Assembly (NCBI GenBank): GCA_037133675.1
Contig: JBAXNR010000005.1
Coordinates: 1-64,000 of the forward strand
DNA from: UBA4132 sp037133675
Lineage (GTDB): Bacteria; Pseudomonadota; Gammaproteobacteria; Methylococcales; Methylomonadaceae
DNA length: 64,000 bases
Reading direction: 5' to 3'
How positions within the stretch are numbered: the first letter of the stretch is position 1; each line of letters begins with the position of its first letter. This document shows positions 7,649 through 15,508 of this stretch, in pieces. The notes below the pieces were generated by a model that saw nothing but the letters and a program-made list of their open reading frames with translations, was not told the DNA's origin and did no database searches. The translations under genes were made by a program, and so were the position numbers.

Positions 7649-8374
7649 TTATTTCTGCCCTTTAAAATAATTGTTTAATTGATTCCAGTCATCCGTCATG
7701 CCCACGCCCAACCGAGTTAATTTAGCCATCATTTGATGAAACCCACTTGGATCACCTGTCAATTTGTAAAGATCACATAACTCCTGACGCAAATCTTGTC
7801 TTTCTGGCTGCACTAAAATGGCCTCCTCAAGCACTTTTTTTGCATCATCCAATTGGCTATATTCAATATGATCAAGCGCGATGGTTAAAGGGTCGTCCTC
7901 TTTTTCTTCCTTCTCAATCTGCTGAATCAGCTTATTAACACCGACCAGTCCTTTACTAAAAATCGAGTATTGATTCCCAGACAGTAGATTAATATCCGTG
8001 TGTTTACCTTTCAAATAAACCTTGAGTTCTTCAAATTGTTCTGTGGTCAATCGAGATTTCGCGCCTAATACGACGCGCCAACTAATGGGCTGACCTTGCC
8101 GATTTAAAACAATCAAAAAATCGACAATAGCAGCAAAAAGCTGTTTATTTAGATTTTTTTGAAAACAGTAATATATTCGCTGTACATGATTAGTTAGTTG
8201 CTTAGGTTTTTTAGCAATCAGAAACACCAGTTTTTCTAGGCTTTCGTTAGGTTGCAAAACTTCCGCACTACCCCAAAGGATACCTGTATTTTTTAGGGAG
8301 AAAAGCCCTACCACTTCTGATTTCTCAGGAACATCACAGTCATCACAAGTAACCAAATGGGTATTATTACTCAT
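7649..8374 (-). CDS. TPR protein with FimV-like C-terminus
   Basis: A 241-residue soluble protein, first gene of the signalling operon. The N-terminus contains CDDCD and a beta-rich region. The C-terminal 70 residues (TIALDHIEYSQLDDAKKVLE, then QPERQDLRQELCDLYKLTG) form a pair of TPR-like helices of the type found at the end of FimV, a polar hub for type IV pili. There is no signal peptide, LysM domain or membrane segment, so this is not FimV itself. It might connect the GTPase module to a polar or pilus structure. That role is inferred. Confidence 0.5.
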   Translation of the reverse strand: MSNNTHLVTCDDCDVPEKSEVVGLFSLKNTGILWGSAEVLQPNESLEKLVFLIAKKPKQLTNHVQRIYYCFQKNLNKQLFAAIVDFLIVLNRQGQPISWRVVLGAKSRLTTEQFEELKVYLKGKHTDINLLSGNQYSIFSKGLVGVNKLIQQIEKEEKEDDPLTIALDHIEYSQLDDAKKVLEEAILVQPERQDLRQELCDLYKLTGDPSGFHQMMAKLTRLGVGMTDDWNQLNNYFKGQK

Positions 8375-8441
8375 ATAATAATTTCTTAATATCAGGGTTA
8401 GAGAATAGCTTTAAGTTATCATTTTACAAGCCTATTGCCTA

Positions 8442-8470
8442 ATAAAAATCTACAGGCATCTCAGTGACAA
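8442..8470 (-). promoter_or_regulatory. Candidate sigma-70 promoter of signalling operon
   Basis: On the minus strand TTGTCA (8465-8470) and TTTTAT (8442-8447) are separated by 17 bp, about 65 bp upstream of the first gene. It matches the -35 well and the -10 only fairly. Confidence 0.35.
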
Positions 8471-8780
8471 AATTACATCAATTTAGTCATTCTAGGCTGT
8501 TTTTACAAAGACCGCTTCCAAAACACATAAGCAATAACAATGTGTTTTTAAAGGTACAATTATAGATAGCCAATAAAATAATTGTTTACTTGATTACATA
8601 AATCATTAATATCAAATACATAGATAAGCATTACTTTTCCAGCTTAACGTTTAAAGTTTGACTGGATAGCGTAGCATAAAAAGTAATGATCGTAGTTGAA
8701 TTCAACATTTTCCCACATTTTAACGGTATACCATGTAAAATTACCCCCTCACACAATCGTAATTTTAGGATGTATTCAAC
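8471..8780. other. Intergenic region before hslV
   Basis: AT-rich DNA between the divergent signalling operon and hslVU. No gene or repeat is visible. A weak heat-shock-like pair, GTTGAA (8695-8700) and CCCACATTT (8712-8720), lies upstream of hslV, but the 11 bp spacing is shorter than the sigma-32 consensus. Confidence 0.4.
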
Positions 8781-9350
8781 GTGTTTAGAGGAACAACCAT
8801 ACTTTCTGTTCGTAGAGCGGGCAAAGTTGTCATCGGCGGTGATGGTCAAGTCACCTTAGGCAATACAGTGATGAAGAGCAACGCCCGCAAAGTGCGCAGA
8901 TTATATCACGGGAAAATTATTGCGGGGTTCGCAGGTGCGACAGCCGATGCGTTCATGCTATTTGAACTCTTTGATGCCAAAATAGAAAAAAGTAACGGTA
9001 ATTTAACCAAAGCCGCTGTTGCAATGGCAAAAGAATGGCGTACAGACCGTGCTTTACGCAAGCTTGAAGCCTTGCTTATCATTGCCGATGCCAAAACTTC
9101 GCTGATTATTTCAGGTTCTGGTGACATCATTGAACCCGAATATAATTTACTGGCTATTGGGTCAGGCGGTATGTATGCCCAAGCGGCAGCGCGTGCTTTA
9201 CTGGAAAATACCAATCTAAGTGCGCGAGAAATTGTCGAACGCTCACTCAATATTGCCGCTGATACTTGTATTTATACCAATCATAATTTGCGCATAGAAG
9301 AACTAGACGCAGAGCTGGACACCGAACTAGACGCAGAACCTAACGAGTAA
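8781..9350 (+). CDS. hslV: ATP-dependent protease subunit HslV
   Basis: The peptidase subunit of the HslUV (ClpYQ) protease, a threonine protease forming a double hexameric ring. The N-terminus MFRGTTILSVRR matches the family, and cleavage before Thr5 would expose the catalytic Thr. IGGDGQVTLGNTVMK, AGATADAF and the long conserved core follow. The start must be GTG at 8781, because an in-frame stop lies 15 bp upstream and AGGA precedes the GTG. An acidic repeat (ELDAELDTELDAEPNE) forms an unusual C-terminal tail. hslU follows after 4 bp. Confidence 0.95.
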   Translation: MFRGTTILSVRRAGKVVIGGDGQVTLGNTVMKSNARKVRRLYHGKIIAGFAGATADAFMLFELFDAKIEKSNGNLTKAAVAMAKEWRTDRALRKLEALLIIADAKTSLIISGSGDIIEPEYNLLAIGSGGMYAQAAARALLENTNLSAREIVERSLNIAADTCIYTNHNLRIEELDAELDTELDAEPNE

Positions 9351-9354
9351 AATT

Positions 9355-10680
9355 ATGACCCAAATGACCCCGAAAGAAATCGTAAGTGAGTTGGACAAAC
9401 ACATTATTGGTCAAGCCAACGCCAAACGTGCGGTAGCTATTGCGCTACGCAACCGCTGGCGCAGACAACAAGTCGATGTTGCCTTACGCGATGAAATTAC
9501 TCCCAAAAACATTCTTATGATAGGACCTACAGGCGTTGGTAAAACCGAAATCGCCCGCCGTCTTGCCCGATTAGCTAACGCGCCATTCATCAAAATAGAA
9601 GCTACTAAATTTACCGAAGTCGGTTATGTTGGACGTGATGTCGATTCCATTATTCGTGATTTAGTCGATACCGCCGTCAAAATGACCCGCGTCGCTGAAA
9701 TGGAAAAAATGCAAACCAAAGCCTTTGATTCCGCCGAAGAACGCATTTTAGATATTTTATTACCCAGAGCCGATGGCGGTATGTTATCTGACACAGAAAG
9801 CTCCACGCGCCAAAAAATGCGCAAAAAACTGCGTGAAGGTAATCTGGATGACAAAGAAATAGAAATCGATGTTCATGTATCACCGATGGGCGTAGAAATT
9901 ATGGCTCCTCCAGGTATGGAAGAAATGACCAGCCAATTACAAGGAATGTTTCAAAGCATGGGATCAGGCAAAACCCGCTCACGCAAAATGAATATCAAAA
10001 AAGCCCTGCAAACTCTGCAAGAAGAAGAAGCAGAAAAGCTGGTCAACGAAGAAGAAATCCGCTTACGCGCCGTCGAAGCCGTCGAACAAAACGGTATCGT
10101 GTTTCTGGATGAAATCGACAAAATTTGTAAACGCTCAGAAATGGGCGGCGGCGGTGGCGAAGTCTCGCGTGAAGGCGTACAACGTGACTTATTGCCCTTA
10201 GTCGAAGGCAGTACCGTCAGCACTAAATACGGCACAATAAAAACCGATCACATTTTATTTATCGCCTCAGGCGCGTTTCATGTCAGCAAACCCTCTGATT
10301 TAATCCCAGAATTACAAGGTCGTTTCCCGATTCGAGTCGAACTCAACGCCCTAACCGCCGATGATTTTGTCCGTATTCTAACTGAGCCGAATGCCTCACT
10401 AACAGAACAATATGAAGCCTTATTAGCCACCGAAGGCGTATCGCTTACTTTCGCTGAAAGCGGCATAAAACGCATTGCTGAACTGGGTTTTCAAGTCAAC
10501 GAAACCACCGAAAACATCGGCGCAAGACGCTTACACACCATGCTAGAACGCCTATTAGAAGAAATTTCTTTTAACGCACCTGATTTAATGGATAAAACCA
10601 TCATCATTGATGAAGCCTATGTCGATGGACATTTAACTGAATTTGCCGAAGATGAGGATTTGAGTCGATATATTTTGTAA
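9355..10680 (+). CDS. hslU: AAA+ unfoldase HslU
   Basis: The ATPase partner of HslV (441 residues), which unfolds substrates and feeds them to the peptidase. Visible are Walker A GPTGVGKTE (about residues 61-69), the I-domain insertion (about 110-230, with Met/Lys-rich helices), Walker B VFLDEIDK (about 250), the sensor region and the C-terminal ending LSRYIL that docks into HslV. It is full length with no disruption. Downstream, a BrnT-like gene begins at the very next base after the stop. Confidence 0.96.
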   Translation: MTQMTPKEIVSELDKHIIGQANAKRAVAIALRNRWRRQQVDVALRDEITPKNILMIGPTGVGKTEIARRLARLANAPFIKIEATKFTEVGYVGRDVDSIIRDLVDTAVKMTRVAEMEKMQTKAFDSAEERILDILLPRADGGMLSDTESSTRQKMRKKLREGNLDDKEIEIDVHVSPMGVEIMAPPGMEEMTSQLQGMFQSMGSGKTRSRKMNIKKALQTLQEEEAEKLVNEEEIRLRAVEAVEQNGIVFLDEIDKICKRSEMGGGGGEVSREGVQRDLLPLVEGSTVSTKYGTIKTDHILFIASGAFHVSKPSDLIPELQGRFPIRVELNALTADDFVRILTEPNASLTEQYEALLATEGVSLTFAESGIKRIAELGFQVNETTENIGARRLHTMLERLLEEISFNAPDLMDKTIIIDEAYVDGHLTEFAEDEDLSRYIL

Positions 10681-10978
10681 ATGGATAAATACCATAGTCA
10701 AAACGGCATCACCTTTGTTTGGGATCAAAATAAAGCCGCAACAAACATTGCCAAACATGATGGCATATCGTTTGAACAAGCAACACAGGCTTTTTTTGAT
10801 CCCTTCTTGCGCATCGTAGAAGCAAGTCAAAACAACGAAACAAGAGATGCCATTATCGGCATGGATAAACAGTGGAGCTTTATTTGTCGTGCATCTTTTA
10901 ATAGAAGAAAACGATGTCATCAGGATTATTTCTGCCAGAAAAGCCACACGAACAGAACGAGGATTTTATGAAAATTGA
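10681..10978 (+). pseudogene. brnT: BrnT-family toxin, frameshifted
   Basis: The first 62 codons give a BrnT ribonuclease N-terminus (ITFVWDQNKAATNIAKHDGI, then SFEQATQAFFDPF). Near 10889 the frame is broken: the expected C-terminus (VHLLIEENDVIRIISARKAT, then RTERGFYEN) is present but in the +1 frame, ending at 10978. Removing one base around 10889 restores a normal BrnT of about 98 residues. As it stands the product would lack the conserved basic C-terminal helix and is probably inactive. It starts at the base after the hslU stop. A sequencing error cannot be excluded. Confidence 0.8.
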
Positions 10979-11252
10979 AACACTCAAAAAGCGACTAAAT
11001 AAAAATCGCCAAATGACAGAAATAACCCTTAATATCCCCAGTGATGTAGTGGACGATTTAAAACGTGTTGCTATTAAACTCGGTTTTACCGATTATCAAC
11101 CGCTAATAAAAGCCTATATTGGGCAATGTTTGCGTAAAGATTTAGAATTACTGGAAGAAGAAACTATCACCGCTTTTATTGCCAGTTTAGAACGGCACGG
11201 CGTAAATAATGACACGATTCAAGAAGCGTTATTAGAAATTGTGCATCACTGA
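10968..11252 (+). CDS. BrnA-like antitoxin
   Basis: A 94-residue antitoxin starting at ATG 10968, which overlaps the restored BrnT end by 11 bp. The segment MTEITLNIPSDVVDDLKRVA, followed by GFTDYQPLIKAYI, is the ribbon-helix-helix pattern of BrnA-type antitoxins. It remains intact while its toxin is frameshifted, a common order of TA decay. A longer frame from 10914 would run inside brnT and was not chosen. BrnA normally binds and represses the brnTA promoter. Confidence 0.72.
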   Translation: MKIETLKKRLNKNRQMTEITLNIPSDVVDDLKRVAIKLGFTDYQPLIKAYIGQCLRKDLELLEEETITAFIASLERHGVNNDTIQEALLEIVHH

Positions 11253-11301
11253 ATAAAATAAAACTAAATACCGAAACATTATGTGAGTCAGTTAAATAAT
11301 A

Positions 11302-11519
11302 CATCGTTCCAACGCTTTGCGTTGGAATGTATTTGAAGACGCTCCAGCGTCCTTATAATGAATTATTTTAAATAGTCCAATACAGCAAATAATCAGCGTT
11401 AATATTTAATAATGTATTTGGTTTAAATTATGAAGACGCTGGAGCGTCAACTGAGGCATTCCAACGCAGAGCGTTGGAACGATGAAACAACGATATTCCA
11501 CGCAGAGCGTGGGAACGAT
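11302..11519. repeat. Cluster of palindromic REP-like repeats
   Basis: Left unit 11302-11329 (CATCGTTCCAACGC, loop, GCGTTGGAATG) plus the palindrome 11338-11351 (GACGCTCCAGCGTC) is repeated in inverted order on the right (GACGCTGGAGCGTC at 11434-11447 and CATTCCAACGCAGAGCGTTG at 11457-11476). A third related hairpin (TTCCACGCAGAGCGTGGGAA) lies at 11495-11514. The whole could fold into one large hairpin. Pieces of the same family occur near 41048, 57030 and 59182. Possibly a MITE built from REP units. Confidence 0.7.
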
Positions 11520-11540
11520 AAATAACTTTATATATAAACT

Positions 11541-12485
11541 ATGAAATCAATGGAATATGCCATACGCGAAGAAAATATAAATACGGGTAATGATCCATTC
11601 TCTGATCTGGTATTAAAAGAATCTAAACTTTCCCCGAATAAATTAGTTTATCGGAATGATGATAATGGCGTTTGGCTATATCAAGCGAATTGCTTAGAAT
11701 TTATGGATATATTAATTGCCAAATTTCCACAAGGTAAATTTGATATGATATTTGCTGATCCGCCTTATTTTTTATCGAATGGCGGTATTAGTTGTCAAGC
11801 GGGAAAAATGGTGAGTGTGCATAAAGGTGATTGGGATAAATCACGCGGGGCGGAAGTTAATCATGCGTTTAATCTTGAATGGTTAAAACGTTGCCAAGCC
11901 TTATTAAAACCCAATGGCACGATGTGGATTAGTGGCACACAGCACGTTATATTTTCTATCGGTTATGCCATGCAACAATTGGATATGAAAATTCTCAATG
12001 ATATTATTTGGGAAAAACCAAATCCACCACCTAATTTATCGTGCCGTTATTTTACTCATTCTACGGAAACTGTTTTGTGGGCGGCAAAAAATCAAAAGTC
12101 TAAGCATTTATTTAATTATGCCGACATGAGAAAAGAAAACGGCGATAAACAAATGAAAAATGTTTGGCGACTTAATTCCACGACACAAGAAAAAAATGAA
12201 GATGAACAGATAATGAGTAATATTTGGAATTTTACTTCACCACCACGCGAAGAAAAAGAATTCGGCAAACATCCTACACAGAAGCCTATAAAATTAGTTG
12301 AGCGTTGTATTTTAGCTTCAACGAATCCAGATGATTTTATTTTTGACCCGTTTAATGGTAGTGCCACGTCTGGTGTTGCCGCAATTAGACACGGTAGAAA
12401 ATATGTAGGTATTGAATTAGAGAGCGAATTTATTGAATTAAGCAAAAAACGCTTGGATTCTGAGATAGCAAAAAAATCAAAATAA
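11541..12485 (+). CDS. Type II beta-class DNA methyltransferase (DpnA/HinfI-like)
   Basis: A 314-residue DNA amino-methyltransferase. Catalytic motif IV (FADPPYFLSNGG, about residues 71-82) precedes the AdoMet motif I (FDPFNGSATSGVAA, near 270), the beta-class order. Motif I has Ala where most members have Gly. The stretch QAGKMVSVHKGDWDKS resembles DpnA-type enzymes, while the overall order also fits M.HinfI. It protects host DNA from the nuclease encoded two genes downstream. The recognition sequence cannot be read from the protein. Intact, with AT-rich codon use like the rest of the cassette. Confidence 0.88.
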   Translation: MKSMEYAIREENINTGNDPFSDLVLKESKLSPNKLVYRNDDNGVWLYQANCLEFMDILIAKFPQGKFDMIFADPPYFLSNGGISCQAGKMVSVHKGDWDKSRGAEVNHAFNLEWLKRCQALLKPNGTMWISGTQHVIFSIGYAMQQLDMKILNDIIWEKPNPPPNLSCRYFTHSTETVLWAAKNQKSKHLFNYADMRKENGDKQMKNVWRLNSTTQEKNEDEQIMSNIWNFTSPPREEKEFGKHPTQKPIKLVERCILASTNPDDFIFDPFNGSATSGVAAIRHGRKYVGIELESEFIELSKKRLDSEIAKKSK

Positions 12486-12499
12486 AAGAGGTGGTAATC

Positions 12500-12709
12500 A
12501 TGCAACAATCAATTAAACATAAAGATAATAATTCAGAATCATTTTTATGGATACCAACGAGACAAAATGCAATAGAGAATGGTGTGATTGATGATAAACC
12601 AATCACCGAAGAAGGCTATATGTCTAAGCAAGACGTGGTAGATTTACTTCGTAAATACAAGAATAATCCCGAAGCAATTCATTACATTGCTGACATGATG
12701 GAAGATTAA
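12500..12709 (+). CDS. Small protein of the restriction cassette
   Basis: A 69-residue protein of unknown function between the methylase (14 bp upstream) and the nuclease (1 bp downstream). AGAGGTGG lies 5 bases before ATG 12500, so the upstream GTG at 12491 is part of the ribosome site, not the start. The C-terminal part (MSKQDVVDLLRKYKNNPEAI, then HYIADMMED) is helical and acidic. It does not look like a helix-turn-helix controller protein. It may be a nuclease accessory or regulator. Confidence 0.6.
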   Translation: MQQSIKHKDNNSESFLWIPTRQNAIENGVIDDKPITEEGYMSKQDVVDLLRKYKNNPEAIHYIADMMED

Positions 12710-12710
12710 A

Positions 12711-13244
12711 ATGATAGAAGGCGGACTGGGTGGTTCAAATACTCAAACAGGCTTGGAGTTTGAAAAAGAAGTCGATTTTCATGATTTATTAGCATCTATT
12801 GATGGCTACGAAATAAAACCGATATTTTCTCAAGCGGGTAAAGGTGTTTTCTTTAACGGTGAGTTAGTTGCAAGATGTTTTAGAAAGTACGACTTTTACC
12901 GTTACTTGGAAGAAAATGGAATTGATTGGAAGGCTATTTTATCAAAAAGACTATTACCCGATGACGCACTATTAGTCATAGTAAGAGAAACTCTTTTTAT
13001 AATCGAAGTGAAATATCAACAAGTCGCTGGTTCAGTTGATGAAAAATTACAAACCTGTGATTTTAAACGTAAGCAATATCAAAAACTGGTTATTACCATC
13101 GATTTAAAAGTCGAATATGTTTATGTATTAAATGATTGGTTTAAAAAACCTGAATATAAAGACGTTCTCGATTATATAAATAGCGTCAACTGTCATTATA
13201 AATTTGGGAAACTACCGCTTGCATGGCTTGGCTTGCCTGAATAG
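12711..13244 (+). CDS. Predicted type II restriction endonuclease (PD-(D/E)XK)
   Basis: A 177-residue protein. The segment LLPDDALLVIVRE followed by LFIIEVKYQ gives the P-D...E-V-K catalytic pattern of the PD-(D/E)XK nuclease fold (about residues 82-105). The region after it (SVDEKLQTCDFKRKQYQKL) is typical of small restriction enzymes that pair with beta-class methylases. It follows the small ORF by 1 bp and is in one operon with the methylase. I recognise the fold and context, not a specific named enzyme, and the cut site is unknown. Confidence 0.72.
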   Translation: MIEGGLGGSNTQTGLEFEKEVDFHDLLASIDGYEIKPIFSQAGKGVFFNGELVARCFRKYDFYRYLEENGIDWKAILSKRLLPDDALLVIVRETLFIIEVKYQQVAGSVDEKLQTCDFKRKQYQKLVITIDLKVEYVYVLNDWFKKPEYKDVLDYINSVNCHYKFGKLPLAWLGLPE

Positions 13245-13303
13245 CCCTGTAGGATAGCAAGTAGTCCTGTAGGGTGGGCAAACAGCTCTATCGTTTGCCC
13301 ACC
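13243..13303. repeat. Palindromic intergenic repeat
   Basis: GGGTGGGCAAAC (13272-13283) pairs with GTTTGCCCACC (13293-13303) around a short loop, preceded by two partial copies of CCTGTAGG. A related hairpin occurs at 55399-55474. REP-like. Confidence 0.6.
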
Positions 13304-13355
13304 ATTTGCCTAGCAATAGATAAAAAACAAGCTCACCTCTTTTGGAGATAATAAA

Positions 13356-13568
13356 ATGCAAACGGTATTATTAAAAATAAGCGATGACGTTAAAGATAGC
13401 GTATTATCTTTTTTGCATACATTTCCCAGTGATGCGGTAAAAATATTTGAATATGATGATACAACTTTTACACCAGAGGATGAAATAGATTATTAGACGG
13501 CAGTCGCTGAAAAAAAAGCAGGGGAGAGTATTTCACTAGCAAGCCTAAAAGAAAAATATGGCTTATAA
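13356..13568 (+). pseudogene. Antitoxin gene with in-frame stop
   Basis: The frame starts MQTVLLKISDDVKDSVLSFL with TGGAG upstream and reads 46 codons to a TAG at 13494-13496. In the same frame it continues for 23 codons (TAVAEKKAGESISLASLKEK) to a TAA at 13568. The continuation is exactly the C-terminus expected of a RelB-type antitoxin and overlaps the toxin start by 11 bp, so one substitution split an originally 70-codon gene. The truncated product would lack the toxin-binding tail. Confidence 0.75.
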
Positions 13569-13823
13569 GTTAGAGATTTCCAAACAGATTGTTAAGTTTT
13601 TAGATAAATCTGAACATCAGTTAAAAATAAAAATTATCACGGCTTTTGAACAGCTAAGTAATAACCCCCGTTCTGCGAGTCTTGATATTAAAGCGATGAT
13701 AAATAAAAAAGGACACTTTAGGCTCGTATCGGAAAATATCGTTTTTTATATGAAATTACAAATACTGAATTATTCATTTATGTTTATAAAGCGGATAGTA
13801 GAGGCGATGTATACAAATCTTAA
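13558..13823 (+). pseudogene. RelE-family toxin, frameshifted
   Basis: The N-terminal 60 residues (MAYKLEISKQIVKFLDKSEH to KKGHFRL) are RelE-like. Beyond about 13730 the homologous frame shifts by one base: the expected C-terminal strands (RIGKYRFLYEITNTELFIYV, then YKADSRGDVYKS) are encoded in another frame, ending with TAA at 13821-13823. A one-base deletion explains it. The read-through frame instead runs to 13851 with an unrelated tail. RelE toxins cut mRNA on the ribosome and need the lost C-terminal residues. Confidence 0.78.
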
Positions 13824-13928
13824 TCCCTGTCGAATTCCAATGACACAATAAACCAAAGAGAAAAGCTCAGTTGTGTAGAGTGCGCATCACACACCTTTAT
13901 TCACCTCACACACCATTGGCACACAATC

Positions 13929-14145
13929 ATGCTAAAAAGTTACGCAGCAATTTATAAACAAGGTCATTTAGATTGGCAGGATGATGCACCTGAACAAGAT
14001 AATGTAAGAGTTATTGTTACCTTGGTTGAATCTATACCCCAAAACCCTCCAACACGCGTGCGGATGTATTGAAAAACCGTGTAGTATTGAACAAATTGAC
14101 GCAGATATTACACAAATGCGTTCTATTTTTATTGAAACCAATTAG
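13929..14145 (+). pseudogene. Remnant of antitoxin-like gene
   Basis: ATG 13929 opens a 47-codon frame (MLKSYAAIYKQGHLDWQDDA to TRVRMY). Fragments in other frames then follow that look like the same protein's continuation (ADVLKN, and EQIDADITQMRSIFIETN ending at 14145). The ending resembles the C-terminus of short antitoxins that accompany PIN toxins. At least two frameshifts are needed to join the parts. No toxin gene follows. Confidence 0.45.
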
Positions 14146-14184
14146 AGCGCGGCTCGAACGATATTTTTTACACTACAAAAATAT

Positions 14185-15105
14185 ATGACTCATCACCACT
14201 CACACGAACATTCACACCATCACAGCCCCGCGCCTCAAAGCGGGCGGGCGTTTGCCATTGCTATCGTTTTAAATACTGGCTTTGTGATAATAGAGTTTAT
14301 CTATGGTTTTATCGCTAATTCCACCGCCTTAATCGCCGATGCAGGGCATAACCTGTCTGACGTATTGGGCTTGGTGTTGGCAGGAGGTGCAATATTATTA
14401 GCGCGTAAACAACCCTGCAAACGCTACACTTACGGCTTGCGTAGCACCTCCATACTCGCCGCGCTTGCCAATGCTATGTTGTTATTAGTTGCTTGTGGGG
14501 CGATTGCGTGGGAAGCGGTAGAACGATTTAATCAGCCGCCCGTGGTAGAAAGTCTCACGGTATCGGCAATTGCAGGCGTTGGCATTATCATTAATAGTAT
14601 ATCCGCGTGGCTGTTTCTTAAAGGCAGTCAACAGGATATGAATATTCGTGGCGCGACTCTGCACATGGCGGCAGATGCGGCGGTCTCGCTGGCAGTGGTT
14701 ATTGTCGGTTTAGTCATGTTTTATACCAATAATTATTATTGGCTAGACCCTGCGATTACTTTATTAATTGTCATCGTCATCGTCATCGGCACATGGAGTT
14801 TATTGCGTGAATCCATGCGTCTCGCGCTCAGTGCTGTGCCTGAAAACATAGACGGCGCGGCAATTGAAGACTATTTATATCAATTAGATGGCGTGACCGA
14901 CTGCCACGACTTACATATTTGGGGCTTAAGCACCACTGAAACCGCGCTCACCGTGCATTTAGTCATGCCTAATGGGTGTCCTAATGACGCTTTTATTGAT
15001 AAAGTCACCCACATCCTAGAACATGATTTTTCCATTCATCATTGCACCTTGCAAATTGAACAAGGCGACACCAATCATGTTTGCTCACTAACACCTAAAC
15101 ACTAA
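14185..15105 (+). CDS. CDF-family divalent metal exporter
   Basis: A 306-residue inner-membrane proton antiporter that exports Zn, Co or Cd (CzcD/ZitB group). The His-rich N-terminus (THHHSHEHSHHH) binds metal. Six membrane helices follow, with the metal-site motifs ADAGHNLSD (helix II, about residues 52-60) and HMAADAAVS (helix V). A cytoplasmic ferredoxin-like C-terminal domain runs from about residue 215. No regulator gene is adjacent. The start at 14185 gives a normal length. Confidence 0.92.
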   Translation: MTHHHSHEHSHHHSPAPQSGRAFAIAIVLNTGFVIIEFIYGFIANSTALIADAGHNLSDVLGLVLAGGAILLARKQPCKRYTYGLRSTSILAALANAMLLLVACGAIAWEAVERFNQPPVVESLTVSAIAGVGIIINSISAWLFLKGSQQDMNIRGATLHMAADAAVSLAVVIVGLVMFYTNNYYWLDPAITLLIVIVIVIGTWSLLRESMRLALSAVPENIDGAAIEDYLYQLDGVTDCHDLHIWGLSTTETALTVHLVMPNGCPNDAFIDKVTHILEHDFSIHHCTLQIEQGDTNHVCSLTPKH

Positions 15106-15110
15106 ACATA

Positions 15111-15494
15111 ATGCGCTTAACCAATAAACCTTGTAACAGCAGACCGACTAACATTATTCTGCACCAGCTTTCTCGTAGCCTTGAAATCCATTTTGATGAC
15201 GGCAAAATCTTCAACTTACCCTGTGAATACCTACGCGTCTACACACCTTCGGCAGAAGCACTAGGACACGGAGTAGGACAAGAAATTTTACAAGTCGGCA
15301 AAGAAGACGTAGGCATTAGCGAAATTAAACCTGTTGGTAACTATGGCATTTCGCCCGTGTTCACCGACGGACACAACAGCGGCATCTACACTTGGGATTT
15401 GCTCTACCAACTGGGTGATGACTATTGCACACTATGGACAATCTACCTGCAAGAGCTACAAAATGCAGGTCATCAACGACACACCTCACACTAA
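15111..15494 (+). CDS. DUF971-domain protein
   Basis: A 127-residue protein of the DUF971 family, a small fold also found at the N-terminus of gamma-butyrobetaine hydroxylases. The signature runs from LEIHFDDGKIFNLPCEYLRV to VGNYGISPVFTDGHNSGIYT. In gammaproteobacteria the gene is often found between hslVU and ubiE, which is the setting here apart from the inserted accessory genes. The function is not established; the neighbourhood suggests a link to ubiquinone or iron-dependent chemistry. It follows the CDF gene by 5 bp. Confidence 0.88.
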   Translation: MRLTNKPCNSRPTNIILHQLSRSLEIHFDDGKIFNLPCEYLRVYTPSAEALGHGVGQEILQVGKEDVGISEIKPVGNYGISPVFTDGHNSGIYTWDLLYQLGDDYCTLWTIYLQELQNAGHQRHTSH

Positions 15495-15508
15495 TTCAGA
15501 GAATCATC

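Noticed and set aside
8690..8725. Sigma-32 heat-shock promoter for hslVU
   Set aside because: The half-sites GTTGAA and CCCACATTT are weak and only 11 bp apart, shorter than the usual spacing.
13494..13496. In-frame TAG as programmed readthrough or pyrrolysine codon
   Set aside because: No recoding signal is visible and the partner toxin is also broken, so decay is the simpler reading.
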